Shown: one piece after another, positions 40,040-48,608 of the stretch
How the letters are laid out: each line of letters opens with the position of its first letter
Position numbering within the stretch: position 1 is the first letter of the stretch
Assembly (NCBI RefSeq): GCF_038592985.1
Contig: NZ_CP151951.1
Location: 4,393,001-4,457,000 of the forward strand
From: Paenibacillus sp. FSL R10-2782
GTDB taxonomy: Bacteria; Bacillota; Bacilli; Paenibacillales; Paenibacillaceae
Length of the DNA: 64,000 nucleotides
Reading direction: 5' to 3'
The notes under the pieces: model-generated
What the model saw: only the letters and a program-made list of their open reading frames with translations
Database searches by the model: none
Told to the model about the DNA's origin: nothing
Program-made: the position numbers and the translations under genes

Positions 40040-40816
40040 TTGGCAACAGATGAAAAAGCTCGAAAAAGGTTTTGGATGCTCATACTGGCGCTCATTGTTG
40101 GTTTTCTGCTTCTGGTATCTCTGGTGTTGCAGCTTCTTACCTCTCCAATAGAGTCACTCAAGTTGATGCTAGAAGCCGGAGAGCAACCTGTGGTTAATGA
40201 GCTACGGATGGACTATGGCTTCACGCAACTACTCCAAGAATCAGATGAAGGCTACACGGAAAGCTTGGGAAAGCAATACGAAGGGGTTATTTTGAAGGAC
40301 GGAAGTCGGGAAGTGGTTTATTTCAATCAGTTGGATCAACGTTGGGCCGATAAGCCTTATGGCCCTCGTGGCACCATTGGCGTTTCCGGTTGTGGGCCTA
40401 CTTCGCTGGCTATGGTCGTATCGACGTTGGCCGGAACAACCGTCGATCCAATTGCCATGTCCAAGTGGGCTTATGACAACGGATATCTGGCAGAAGGTAA
40501 CGGCAGCTACCATAGTCTGATTCCTGATGGAGCCAAGCATTTTGGCTTGCAGGTCGAAGGGGCCTCGCTCAATGAACCGCAAAAGGTCTTGGATACCCTC
40601 TCCAACGGAAAGCTGGTTATTGCCATTATGAGCAAGGGTCATTTTACCTCATCCGGTCATTTTCTGGTGCTGCGCGGCGTAACGGCGAATGGCGATATTT
40701 TAGTTGCAGATTCAGCCAGCCGTAAACGTAGCGGGCAAACCTGGGATTTCTCCATCGTTTTAAATGAAGCCCGTAAAAATGCCGCCGCGGGCGGCCCCTT
40801 TTGGATTATCAGTTAG
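40040..40816 (+). CDS. C39-like cysteine peptidase, membrane-anchored (start codon lost or atypical)
   Basis: 258 residues from the TTG at 40040. A transmembrane helix (LILALIVGFLLLVSLVL) precedes a papain-like C39_2 domain: Cys in GVSGCGPTSLAMV and His in SSGHFLVLRG. Conjugative elements use such enzymes to open the wall. GGGAGGTG lies at 39981-39988, and the frame is open from 39992, where GTC stands in the place expected for GTG. The true start was probably lost by one substitution; the TTG has no good ribosome site. Confidence 0.75.
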   Translation: MATDEKARKRFWMLILALIVGFLLLVSLVLQLLTSPIESLKLMLEAGEQPVVNELRMDYGFTQLLQESDEGYTESLGKQYEGVILKDGSREVVYFNQLDQRWADKPYGPRGTIGVSGCGPTSLAMVVSTLAGTTVDPIAMSKWAYDNGYLAEGNGSYHSLIPDGAKHFGLQVEGASLNEPQKVLDTLSNGKLVIAIMSKGHFTSSGHFLVLRGVTANGDILVADSASRKRSGQTWDFSIVLNEARKNAAAGGPFWIIS

Positions 40817-40827
40817 GAGGCACACGC

Positions 40828-41377
40828 ATGACGAAATCTGAAAAAAACGTTCTGAATGTCAATACTTCCTTATTGAATGTCATTACCCCAATGGGATTGG
40901 AGTTTTCTCGAAACGGTCTCATCATCGGTGAGCAGGCTGCGAAGCTGTATGGCGTCATTCAGTATCCGCCTAAAGCGAATGTAGGCTGGGCTTTCTCCCC
41001 TTACCAATTTGCCCTCTACGAGGGTAGCCATCGGCTTTCAGCCTATTGATAATAGTGCGCTTATCACCGCCATATCCAAATCTATTACACAAAATCGCAG
41101 CGCCGCTGATAGCGCCAAAGACCCGCTTACTCGTCAACGTGCGGAGAAGGCTGCTACAGACGGAGAAAACATTATGCTACAAATTGACCAGAATGGAGAA
41201 ACCGTTGGTCTGATGAATGTCACTGTCATGCCCTTTGCCAATGATGATAAGCTCTTTGCCCGCACCTGTCGGCGTGTTGAAAGTACATTTAGCCTGATGC
41301 GATGCAAAATACGTACATTAGCCCATTTGCAGAAAGACAGCCTGCGGCATCTTTCTCCGATGTATCCGAGTCGTTAG
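40828..41377 (+). pseudogene. VirB4-type conjugation ATPase: frameshifted N-terminal fragment
   Basis: Residues 1-54 (LLNVITPMGLEFSRNGLIIG, then YGVIQYPPKANVGW) read from the ATG at 40828. One extra G near 40990 shifts the frame; the +1 frame continues as LPSTRVAIGFQPIDNSALI to RCKIRTLAHLQKDSLRHLSP, then stops. The ATPase domain with its Walker motifs is missing. AGGAGG precedes the ATG. The element is therefore unable to transfer itself. Confidence 0.82.
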
Positions 41378-41450
41378 GGAAAAATAGGTACAATAGATTT
41401 ACTGTGCACAACTACCTTTGAATATGTATGGAAGAAGGTAGGATACAGGA

Positions 41451-41606
41451 ATGATTGAGAAATTCCAAATCATTATCATTTTAGTAACCGTCGGGCTCGG
41501 TCTTTTATTAGGACAAGTTCCTGTCATTGAGCAGTATGCCGAATCAATGGTTATACCAGCTTTACTATTTATGCTATACGGATTATTTTTAACAATCCGA
41601 TACTAG
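41451..41606 (+). pseudogene. ACR3/arsenite-efflux-like N-terminal fragment
   Basis: 51 codons with two transmembrane helices (IIIILVTVGLGLLLGQVP, then VIPALLFMLYGLFLTI) that look like the start of the bile acid:Na+ symporter/ACR3 family. It stops long before the roughly 330 residues expected. Probably a truncated cargo gene. Confidence 0.6.
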
Positions 41607-41734
41607 AAAATGAATTTGAAACAAATCAGGTTACTTTTAAAAACGAACGTTACCCTTAAATGAGGATAACGTTCGTTTTAATTTTTATACAAAGTCACTT
41701 AAATAAATCAAATCAATTTCGAGCACATTCTGAC

Positions 41735-42166
41735 ATGCATTTCATTCATTTTATGTTAGAAGAAGACGAAAATAGACTTGCATATCGGGAGTTGGAACTA
41801 ATGATTTACTTGAAAGAGCATTCAGCAGTTATGTTAAAGCCTGTCTCCAGCACGCTCAAAAAGATTATTTTGAGAAACTGAGGCGTGATTCAACCTATGT
41901 TGTTCCCATGGATGCTGTCACTTTTGAGATTAATATCAATTTTCTAGTTGGTCAGCACAATCTGCCACACATCAACACATTCCTGTTCTTTCTCAAATTC
42001 CTGAACTATCGCATCTTAATCAAAAGAACAAAGACTTCTTTACCATAAATATTACGAAGACAAAACAGATAAGGAAATTACTCGACTTTTAGGAACCAGC
42101 AGACAAGCTGTTTCCAAAATGAAATCAAATGTTTTGGTGAAGCTTAAAAGAATTATGGAGAAGTAA
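41735..42166 (+). pseudogene. ICE sigma-factor-like regulator, broken
   Basis: Pieces in different frames: HFIHFMLEEDENRLAYREL, a middle part DSTYVVPMDAVTFEI, and a C-terminal region-4-like helix-turn-helix, TDKEITRLLGTSRQAVSKMK. At least two frameshifts. Such sigma-like proteins precede the small HTH gene in Gram-positive ICEs. Confidence 0.6.
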
Positions 42167-42245
42167 AAGCCCGTTTGCTTGTCGCAGTCCTCCCTTTTCA
42201 TCAACATCGCCATCAGCCTTCCTTGACGATAAAAGGAGGATAAAT

Positions 42246-42443
42246 ATGAATAGCGTATCTAATCTGCTTCATTTAGCACAACAAGGTGACAAAGAAGCTG
42301 AAGCCAAATTGATTATCCGTTATGAGCCAGTTATAAATAAATACGCTAAACGAAATGGAACCATTGATGCAGATTGCAAACAACAGTTGACAATTGCCTT
42401 TATCCTGGCAGTTCGTCGCTTTGATCTTAGTCGTTACAAATAA
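42246..42443 (+). CDS. Small helix-turn-helix ICE regulator, copy A
   Basis: 65 residues of the HTH_16 type common in Tn916-like and related ICEs (LLHLAQQGDKEAEAKLII, then DADCKQQLTIAFILAVRRF). AAGGAGG ribosome site. The nucleotide sequence appears identical to the gene at 54090. Such proteins act with sigma-like partners on ICE gene expression; the partner here is broken. Confidence 0.75.
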   Translation: MNSVSNLLHLAQQGDKEAEAKLIIRYEPVINKYAKRNGTIDADCKQQLTIAFILAVRRFDLSRYK

Positions 42444-42493
42444 TACAAGGACAAGCCATGTGGAGTTTGCTTCACATGGCTTGTCCTTGTATT
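42442..42493. terminator. Long palindromic terminator, orientation A
   Basis: 21-bp perfect arms (AATACAAGGACAAGCCATGTG and its complement) around the loop GAGTTTGCTT. At 54286-54337 the arms are the same but the loop is AAGCAAACTC, the exact reverse complement. Confidence 0.88.
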
Positions 42494-42746
42494 CACATAC
42501 TGTATTCTAAATTATTTATAGAGAAATATTCGAGGAAGCAGTTGCTCTTTTCTCTCTTCCTCCCCATTTATATAACAGGAAGCAATCATCAGATCTTAAT
42601 GTTACCTTGATTACCCCTCGATCTTTAGGAACTTCATATTACTTGTTTCAAGTACGTTCTTTTCTCTGCTGTCTGCCATATCGACAAAAGGGGGCAAGTC
42701 CAGAGAACGACTAACCGGCGATTGCCGGCGTTCGCCCTCCAAAGCA

Positions 42747-43727
42747 CTATCGTCGAGCAGATGGTTCCTCATAGCTTTGCAAGCCCGCGTCGCGCAAAGT
42801 TCTTCCGACATAGCCCAACTCTCGACGTGCAGCGGCATCGTTGACTGTGAACTCACGCCCGATCATGCGTATCATCGAGCGTGAGATCGGCGGATCCCCG
42901 TCTTTCCGCGTGACGGCCCAGATAGTGTCGAGCAGCCGGCCAATGGCAGAGGCAAGCCAGTAGGGCATCGAACGCAACTTATCGATGGACAGGCCCTGTA
43001 AGTTCGCGAGCGAGGTGACGAACTCACGGAAAGTCTGCCCTTCCTGGTCTTTGATGAAGAAGGCATGACCGCCTTCTCCGCGTTTGAGAGCGCATTGTAT
43101 GGCTTCTACCACATTGTCCACGTGGCAGGTTGCAAAAGCGTAGTCACCGCGGTTGATGAAGGCGAACTGTCCAGATCTGACTGCTTCGGGAAGCCCTTGA
43201 CTAAACGGATCACCAGGCCCCCAGATAGCCGGCGGGCGAAGCGCGATGGTGCGAAAGCCGGGTTTGTTAGCTGCCAGAACCATTGATTCGGCCCGTGCCT
43301 TGCTCGCCAGGTAGGCGGAGAAGTGGTTCGGGAAAATCGGCGTGCTTTCATTAACGTTGCGGATTGGCGTACCGCCATTATCCATGAGGATTCCCGCTGC
43401 GCTGATGTAGACGAATGTCTTCGCACCAGCGGACTCGGCTGCCTTCAACAAGGCTACGGTTCCATCAACGTTGGTGCGGAAGAAGGGTTCGCGAGGCCCC
43501 GAAAAGCGGAACAGGGCGGCCGCGTGCACAACCGCATCAATCACCGGCAATATGAGTGGCGTGCTGCTTTCGAGATCGGCATCGACTGGCGTAGCACCCA
43601 TGGACTTGAGTTTGGCGTGAGATGATATGGAGCGTGTGAGTGCGAAAATCTCGTGACCGTCCTCTATGAGCTTCGGGATTAGGCGACCGCCTAGCAGACC
43701 AGTACCTCCCGTGACAAGAATTTTCAT
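42747..43727 (-). CDS. NAD-dependent epimerase/dehydratase (extended SDR)
   Basis: 326 residues. Nucleotide-binding GGTGLLGGRLIPKL at the N-terminus; active-site Tyr-Lys in HFSAYLASKARAE; related to 3-beta-hydroxysteroid dehydrogenase/isomerase types. Overlaps the tetR stop-start by 4 bp (ATGA), so cotranscribed. The region is visibly richer in GC than its surroundings, which points to recent transfer from a high-GC donor. Substrate unknown. Confidence 0.88.
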   Translation of the reverse strand: MKILVTGGTGLLGGRLIPKLIEDGHEIFALTRSISSHAKLKSMGATPVDADLESSTPLILPVIDAVVHAAALFRFSGPREPFFRTNVDGTVALLKAAESAGAKTFVYISAAGILMDNGGTPIRNVNESTPIFPNHFSAYLASKARAESMVLAANKPGFRTIALRPPAIWGPGDPFSQGLPEAVRSGQFAFINRGDYAFATCHVDNVVEAIQCALKRGEGGHAFFIKDQEGQTFREFVTSLANLQGLSIDKLRSMPYWLASAIGRLLDTIWAVTRKDGDPPISRSMIRMIGREFTVNDAAARRELGYVGRTLRDAGLQSYEEPSARR

Positions 43728-44299
43728 TGTGTTCGTCCTTTCTGTTCAGGATTTAGGACGGACCGTATGGCACCCTCGCGGATTTCCTCCAGGATTTCTG
43801 AAGTGGGTGGCACCGCTTTGCGTAGCCGAGCTGTGACGTATAGTAGGGATGCAGCATTCGCAGACGCCCACATGAGATCGGCAGCCACCTCCACCGTCGG
43901 CCTGAGCCGGCCCTCAGCAGCGATGGCCGCGATGCGTTGGATGAGGAGCGCAAAGGCCTGCTCGGCGGCGGGAATTTCAGCATCGTTGAGAACGCGGCCC
44001 ATCATCACCGCGTAGAGCCGTGGACGAGCCGCCGCGAAGCGCACGTAATCGTCCCAGCCTTCGCGTAGTGCCATAACCGGATCGAAGGATTGCGTGGCAG
44101 TCCTTTTGCTTTCGAGAAACTGAGCAAATGCTTCCTTAATGGCGGCGCTCAGTAGCCCGTCGGCGCTGCCGAAGTGATGGTACAGCGTCGGTGCGGTCAC
44201 CTTCGCGATTGCGCAGACGGAGCGTGTTGTGAACTGTGCCTCGCCCTCTTCCTCGAGAACTTGTAAAGCTGCATTGAGTAGAGCGTCGTGTGTATTCAT
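43724..44299 (-). CDS. TetR-family regulator of the epimerase pair
   Basis: 191 residues, Ala/Arg-rich. Helix-turn-helix: CAIAKVTAPTLYHHFGSADG. A C-terminal TetR domain follows. Two palindromic operators just upstream (44304-44326 and 44332-44351) indicate autoregulation of the two-gene unit. High GC like the epimerase. Confidence 0.88.
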   Translation of the reverse strand: MNTHDALLNAALQVLEEEGEAQFTTRSVCAIAKVTAPTLYHHFGSADGLLSAAIKEAFAQFLESKRTATQSFDPVMALREGWDDYVRFAAARPRLYAVMMGRVLNDAEIPAAEQAFALLIQRIAAIAAEGRLRPTVEVAADLMWASANAASLLYVTARLRKAVPPTSEILEEIREGAIRSVLNPEQKGRTQ

Positions 44300-44303
44300 G
44301 CGA

Positions 44304-44351
44304 CCAATATAGCACAGCTATATTGGCTTGTCTATAGCGATGCTATATTGG
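44304..44351. promoter_or_regulatory. Tandem TetR operators
   Basis: CCAATATAGC-aca-GCTATATTGG (perfect arms) and, 5 bp on, CTATAGC-gat-GCTATATTGG. They lie 5-52 bp upstream of the tetR start. Confidence 0.82.
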
Positions 44352-44676
44352 TGCCAATACCCTCCTGACATTCGATAACCCCCAGGTTCCCGACGTGACT
44401 ATATCCGTTCCCCGTACGGACGCTGAAAATCCCTCGCTTCATTCGATGAGTGGCGACTGTGATGATAGGAGCTCCTATAGCCACACCCAGTGCATATCCG
44501 GTAATGAGTAGCCCTGCTGAGGGGATGGACACCTGCAAACTTTTGGCCACTTCAGGAAGTAACCCCATAATAATAAATTCAGTCATCCCAATCGCAAATG
44601 CCCCTATTATCAGCGCTAATAGCGCCAAAGTCGGGCTTTTACTTTCTGGTTTATTTTCTATATTCACTGCATCCAA
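44352..44676 (-). pseudogene. MFS transporter, N-terminal fragment
   Basis: About 85 codons of a DHA1-type (AraJ/YdhP-like) transporter: LIIGAFAIGMTEFIIMGLLP, LLITGYALGVAIGAP, then RMKRG of motif A. After that the sequence is unrelated and soon stops; some 300 residues are missing. A TTG at 44676 with AGGTGG upstream is the likely start. Confidence 0.75.
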
Positions 44677-44784
44677 ATAAATAACCACCTATCCGTTTTT
44701 TTTAAAAAGAAAGCACTCGAAAACCAGCAGCTTTAGCACCGGACTCGGGTGATTCCTGCATTATTCACAAGCCCCATTCGACAA

Positions 44785-44880
44785 GCTCTTTTTGCTACTC
44801 CTTCGATATAGGTCACCAATTTTGTCATACATATACACACAATGGTTGTTGCATCTACTCGTGTTTCCTTGCGAAACAGC
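44785..44880 (-). pseudogene. Degraded RHS/YD-repeat scrap
   Basis: Resembles 46625-46690 at the DNA level, including ACCAATTT and GTCATAC, and translates in pieces like YD-repeat sequence (TTIV..YMTKLVT.IEG). Too short and mutated to say more. 44689-44784 holds nothing recognisable. Confidence 0.35.
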
Positions 44881-44894
44881 ATTGCTGCAAATAA

Positions 44895-45030
44895 GACGAG
44901 AAGAATGTTAAATTCATTAGCATGCGCTTGTTATCCCTATCCAATTTGCTGAGCAAAACGCCTCCGAATCCAGGCCCCCCCCTAAACTCCCCAGCTTTAA
45001 TCCCGTCACGAAATAATCAAATATACGATT
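44895..45030 (-). pseudogene. Remnant of a TetR gene related to that at 50352
   Basis: The DNA closely parallels 50400-50540, the C-terminal coding part of the intact TetR gene (for example TTGCTGAG and AAACTCCCCA blocks), but with indels and stops. The operator and promoter that belong with it follow at 45037-45093. Confidence 0.65.
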
Positions 45031-45036
45031 CCGGTC

Positions 45037-45093
45037 TTGCCTTTCACTAGAATCATGATACAATAAAAGGTACCGTTCGGTATCTTTTATTGT
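45037..45093 (+). promoter_or_regulatory. Promoter and TetR operator, duplicate of the gap module
   Basis: TTGCCT, 16-base spacer, TACAAT (45059-45064), overlapped by ACAATAAAAGGTACCG-TT-CGGTATCTTTTATTGT (45060-45093), a palindrome with one mismatch. Spacing and sequence match the gap promoter at 51011-51068. Confidence 0.72.
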
Positions 45094-45192
45094 ACAACAA
45101 GCTGTTCTAAAATGAAATAGCGCCGAGCCATTTTGATTTCATGAGAGGTATTACCTTTTTGGAATAACTAAAACTTATAGGAGGACTTGAAA

Positions 45193-45376
45193 ATGACTGA
45201 AAAGTAGATTTTAAAGGCGTTGGACTGATCTGAAGAAAGACTGGATGGTCGATCAAGCGTATGATGATAAATCATCATTTCTTAAAACACGACAGTTCGA
45301 CTATAGTCCCGTTATATTGGATGCAGCAACTCCTTATCAGGGTGAAATCACTCTTTGTTCTAAGATCAAGAAATGA
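45193..45376 (+). pseudogene. Broken open frame behind the duplicate promoter
   Basis: AGGAGG and ATG are followed after four codons by a stop. Another frame reads DWMVDQAYDDKSSFLKTR and on to SPVILDAATPYQGEI before ending at 45376. I do not recognise the family. It occupies the position that gap has in the other module. Confidence 0.4.
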
Positions 45377-45433
45377 AATTCAAAAAAAGACTGCTATTGG
45401 ATAAGCCACAACAACCAGGGGAGCTGAATTAAG

Positions 45434-46180
45434 ATGAGTGAAGCAGCAGAAACGATAGAGGGTTGGTACGCGCTGCATGATTTCCGCACAATCGACTGGG
45501 TTGCCTGGAAAAGTGCAACCGCAGAGGAACGCGAGTATGCAAAGCATGATTTGGTGACGCTAATCTACGAATGGTCGGCGGTCGAATCCCGGATGGAAGG
45601 CAGCTTGGCAATGTACGCCATCGTCGGCCAGAAGGCAGACATTATGTTTATAAACCTACGCGAGACACTCGAGGAGCTGAACTCAGCGGAGAACGCATTT
45701 AATCGTTCTCGGTTCGCCAAATTCGTAAAACCAGTTTACTCGTACGTCAGTGTCGTCGAGCTGAGCAATTATTTAGCACCTCCCGGCTCCGATCCGATGC
45801 AAGTGCCCGAAGTAGCCGCTCGCCTTAAGCCAATCTTACCCAAGTCGAAACATATCTGCTTTTACCCTATGAACAAGCGACGCATGCTCAACGATAACTG
45901 GTACATGCTTTCTATGGAGGAGCGCAAAAACTTCATGCGCAGTCACGGTATGATCGGTCGCACTTATGCAGGCAAGGTCAAGCAGATTATCACCGGCTCG
46001 GTCGGCTTCGACGATTGGGAGTGGGGTGTTACACTGTTTGCCGACGATCCGCTGCAGTTTAAGAAGCTCGTCTATGAGATGCGGTTCGACGAGACTAGCG
46101 CACGCTTCGGCGAATTCGGCCAATTTTACGTTGGCAACATACTCACACCCGGTGGCTTGACAGAGTTGCTGAACGTGTGA
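45434..46180 (+). CDS. hemQ: Coproheme decarboxylase (HemQ, chlorite dismutase family)
   Basis: 248 residues, full length. The family core is [13 protein letters not shown] at the start, CFYPMNKRR with the reactive-Tyr region, and the heme-ligand His in [18 protein letters not shown]. It turns coproheme into heme b using peroxide, the last step of the Gram-positive heme route. Normally a chromosomal single gene; here it lies within ICE-bounded cargo, downstream of a TetR promoter remnant, so it may be a second copy. Confidence 0.92.
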   Translation: MSEAAETIEGWYALHDFRTIDWVAWKSATAEEREYAKHDLVTLIYEWSAVESRMEGSLAMYAIVGQKADIMFINLRETLEELNSAENAFNRSRFAKFVKPVYSYVSVVELSNYLAPPGSDPMQVPEVAARLKPILPKSKHICFYPMNKRRMLNDNWYMLSMEERKNFMRSHGMIGRTYAGKVKQIITGSVGFDDWEWGVTLFADDPLQFKKLVYEMRFDETSARFGEFGQFYVGNILTPGGLTELLNV

Positions 46181-46444
46181 GGCCAAAAGACGCCGACGGC
46201 TAAATTATGCTTCACGGATTTGTGATTTTTTTATCTTTTGTGACAGTTCTAGGTCCGTTTCGAAAATACAAGTATCTCGTATTGTAAGCGTGCAAGAAAG
46301 AAAAATTGGGCTGCAACTAATAAACCTGCATTGTACCGAGGGAACTTAACAAAAACGGATGTCCAGATTGTCGATGTGTTGCGACTCAATACGGAATTGT
46401 CACGTTGAATGAATAGGCGTCAACCCCTGATGGGGCCGATCCGA

Positions 46445-46692
46445 TGCTGGATCTCGTTATTTCCGTGATAAGAACTTAGAGAGTCGTCGACATTGTAGAT
46501 TAAGGTCTTGACACCATTACTTGTTAAGTTTTTGAATCATATGAGTATGCTTGTCCGTTGACAGCATTAATTTCATTACCGGTATCATCGTAATTTGTTG
46601 TTGTATTCATACCTGCCGATTACTACCTTCGATACGGGTTACCAATTTGTCATACGAGTTTGCAATGGTTGTTCCGTCTACCGTATTTTGAA
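46445..46692 (-). pseudogene. RHS/YD-repeat protein fragment
   Basis: Minus strand, in broken frames: TIANSYDKLVTRIEGSNRQV, then YDDTGNEINAVNGQAYSYDS, then TSNGVKTLIYNVDDSL. The YD..GN...V.G..YSYD pattern is the RHS/WapA repeat of polymorphic toxins. Only about 80 codons survive with two frameshifts. 46181-46440 shows nothing else. Confidence 0.65.
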
Positions 46693-46732
46693 TGTATAAC
46701 TAAAAATCAACCCGGATAAGGAGAAACTTAGA

Positions 46733-47293
46733 TTGATGACAAACCAAACGAAAAAAACATTGGCCATTGTAACCCATCCTAACTTAAATAGTTCAAGAAT
46801 AAATAAACGGCTGACCGAAGAACTATTAATACATGAAGAAGTCACCGTCCACCTGCTGTATGAAGCTTACCCTGACGAACAAATCGACGTGGAAAAAGAA
46901 CGCCAACTTTTGGAAAATCACGACCGAATTGTACTTCAATTCCCATTTTACTGGTACGGCGCTCCTTACTTGTTGAAAAAATGGCTGGACAAAGTATGGG
47001 GCAGCGGCTGGGCGTACGGGCCGGGAGGAAATAAGCTGGAAGGTAAGGAACTGCGGCTGGCCATTTCAACCGGCGGTGTTCGTGAAGCTTATCAAGCCGG
47101 CGGATTCCATCAATATTCTTATAGCGAGCTGCTGAGACCCTTCCAGGCTGCTGCAAATCGTGTAAAAATGCTTTATAAACCCTCCTTTGAAATTAGTGGT
47201 GTTAGAGAAGTAAATGACGAAGCTCTTGAAAAACTGGCTAGGAAGTATACGGAATTCGTCACTCAGCCATTTCTGATTGCAGGTGAATCCTAA
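46733..47293 (+). CDS. NAD(P)H-dependent oxidoreductase, flavodoxin fold (MdaB/KefF/YwrO type)
   Basis: 186 residues. Flavin-binding THPNLNSSRINKRL, then LQFPFYWYGAPYLLKKWLDK and the GxxYGPGGNKLEGK motif of quinone reductases. It reduces quinones or azo compounds with two electrons, protecting against redox cycling. AAGGAG is nine bases before a TTG at 46733 and twelve before the ATG at 46736; either may be the start. Confidence 0.88.
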   Translation: MMTNQTKKTLAIVTHPNLNSSRINKRLTEELLIHEEVTVHLLYEAYPDEQIDVEKERQLLENHDRIVLQFPFYWYGAPYLLKKWLDKVWGSGWAYGPGGNKLEGKELRLAISTGGVREAYQAGGFHQYSYSELLRPFQAAANRVKMLYKPSFEISGVREVNDEALEKLARKYTEFVTQPFLIAGES

Positions 47294-47514
47294 GGGGGGG
47301 TCTCACTCGGGGAGTCACCCAAAAACTTAACCCCTCATAAGCGGCGCTGCGCTCATATGTCCAGTAATCGTTGCTGGTGCATAAAAAAAGAACGGTTCCT
47401 GAGCATAATGTTATCCTTCAGGATCATGATTTTCTGGCCAGCTTAAGCCGGGAGAGAGCAGAAGAATTCAGCTGAAGCAGGGCCAATTCCCCGGGCTACC
47501 ATTGAAAAAAGACA

Positions 47515-48564
47515 TTGTTTACGACATCATGTTTCAGTCACTTCCACAATCCTTCGACAAGATTAAGCTCAGGGCTATACTTGGGTAAAAAACAAATTTC
47601 CTGGGGGGTGTTGGCACTTGGTGCTTATCTAATATCGGATGGAACGCTAGCTGGCGTATATCTGGCTATGCTTGTCATGGCCTCATTAACTGTATTTGAA
47701 GAAGCAGCGGCTATGGCCACTTTGCCAGCATATAAGCAAGATAGCGAACATGCAGCCAAGCGGCTGACGGAAGCAGTATTGACTCCTGCAATGCAGCCGG
47801 TTCAGCCAAGTTGTACGTTAAATACCGACCATGCCGTTTCTATTGAACTATCCGGCGTTTCATTTCAATATGAAGACGAGTGGAGACCTGCATTAAAGAA
47901 CTTTTCGTTGCAAATTCCACCGGGATCCAAAACAGCGGTTGTCGGACCTAGCGGATCGGGAAAGTCTACGCTGATTGAGTTGTTACTCAAGCTACGTACG
48001 CCAACGGCTGGGGATTTACGACTGAGCGGCATATCAGTACAGGAACTGGAGGAGTCGAGCATTTGGAAAACGGCTAGTGTCGTGCTGCAGCAAAGCCATT
48101 TTTTCCGGGGAACGATCCGGGATAACTTGCTCATGGATGGTGAGAATCATTCTGACGGCGACCTGTTGGATATTCTCGCTAAAGTGCAATTGCCGACCAT
48201 CTCGTTAACGGACCCCGTGTACGAAAAGGGAGCAAATTTATCGGAAGGCGAGAAACAGCGGTTGGCCCTGGCGCGGGCCATACTTCGCAAGGGAAAGCTA
48301 TGGCTACTGGATGAGCCGACGTCTTCGCTGGACTATGTGACAGAGCAACGTGTTTTGACGTACCTATACGAGCAGGCGTCCGAAGATACGCTTCTGCTAA
48401 TCTGTCACCGGCTTAACGGTTTGGAAGGAATGGATAGAATCGTCGTTATGGAGCAAGGAGGGGTAGTAGAAACGGGTTCGTATTCCGAATTGATGGAGCA
48501 AAAAGGCTATTTTTATAAGATGAAACAAATTGAGTTACAATTAATTGGCGCTACGGGGGACTGA
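47515..48564 (+). pseudogene. cydC: CydC ABC transporter, N-terminally truncated
   Basis: Up to 349 codons hold the last transmembrane helices (WGVLALGAYLISDGTLAGVY) and a complete nucleotide-binding domain: Walker A in GPSGSGKSTLIELLL, signature LSEGEKQRLALARA, Walker B LWLLDEPTSSLD, and the H-loop CHRLNG. About 230 N-terminal residues are missing and replaced by unrelated sequence with no good ribosome site. Full CydDC exports cysteine/glutathione for cytochrome bd assembly. Confidence 0.82.
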
Positions 48565-48608
48565 GCAGATTGCACTCAGACATCGGAGCGGGAAGAAGGA
48601 AATTGATT

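Larger units (their letters stand above)
42233..42672. repeat. 440-bp direct repeat, copy A
   Basis: Same length as 54077-54516 and nearly identical. It covers the small HTH gene, its terminator and about 180 bp downstream. The only structural difference is the loop of the terminator hairpin, which is inverted. The two copies bracket the 11.4-kb cargo region. Confidence 0.92.
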
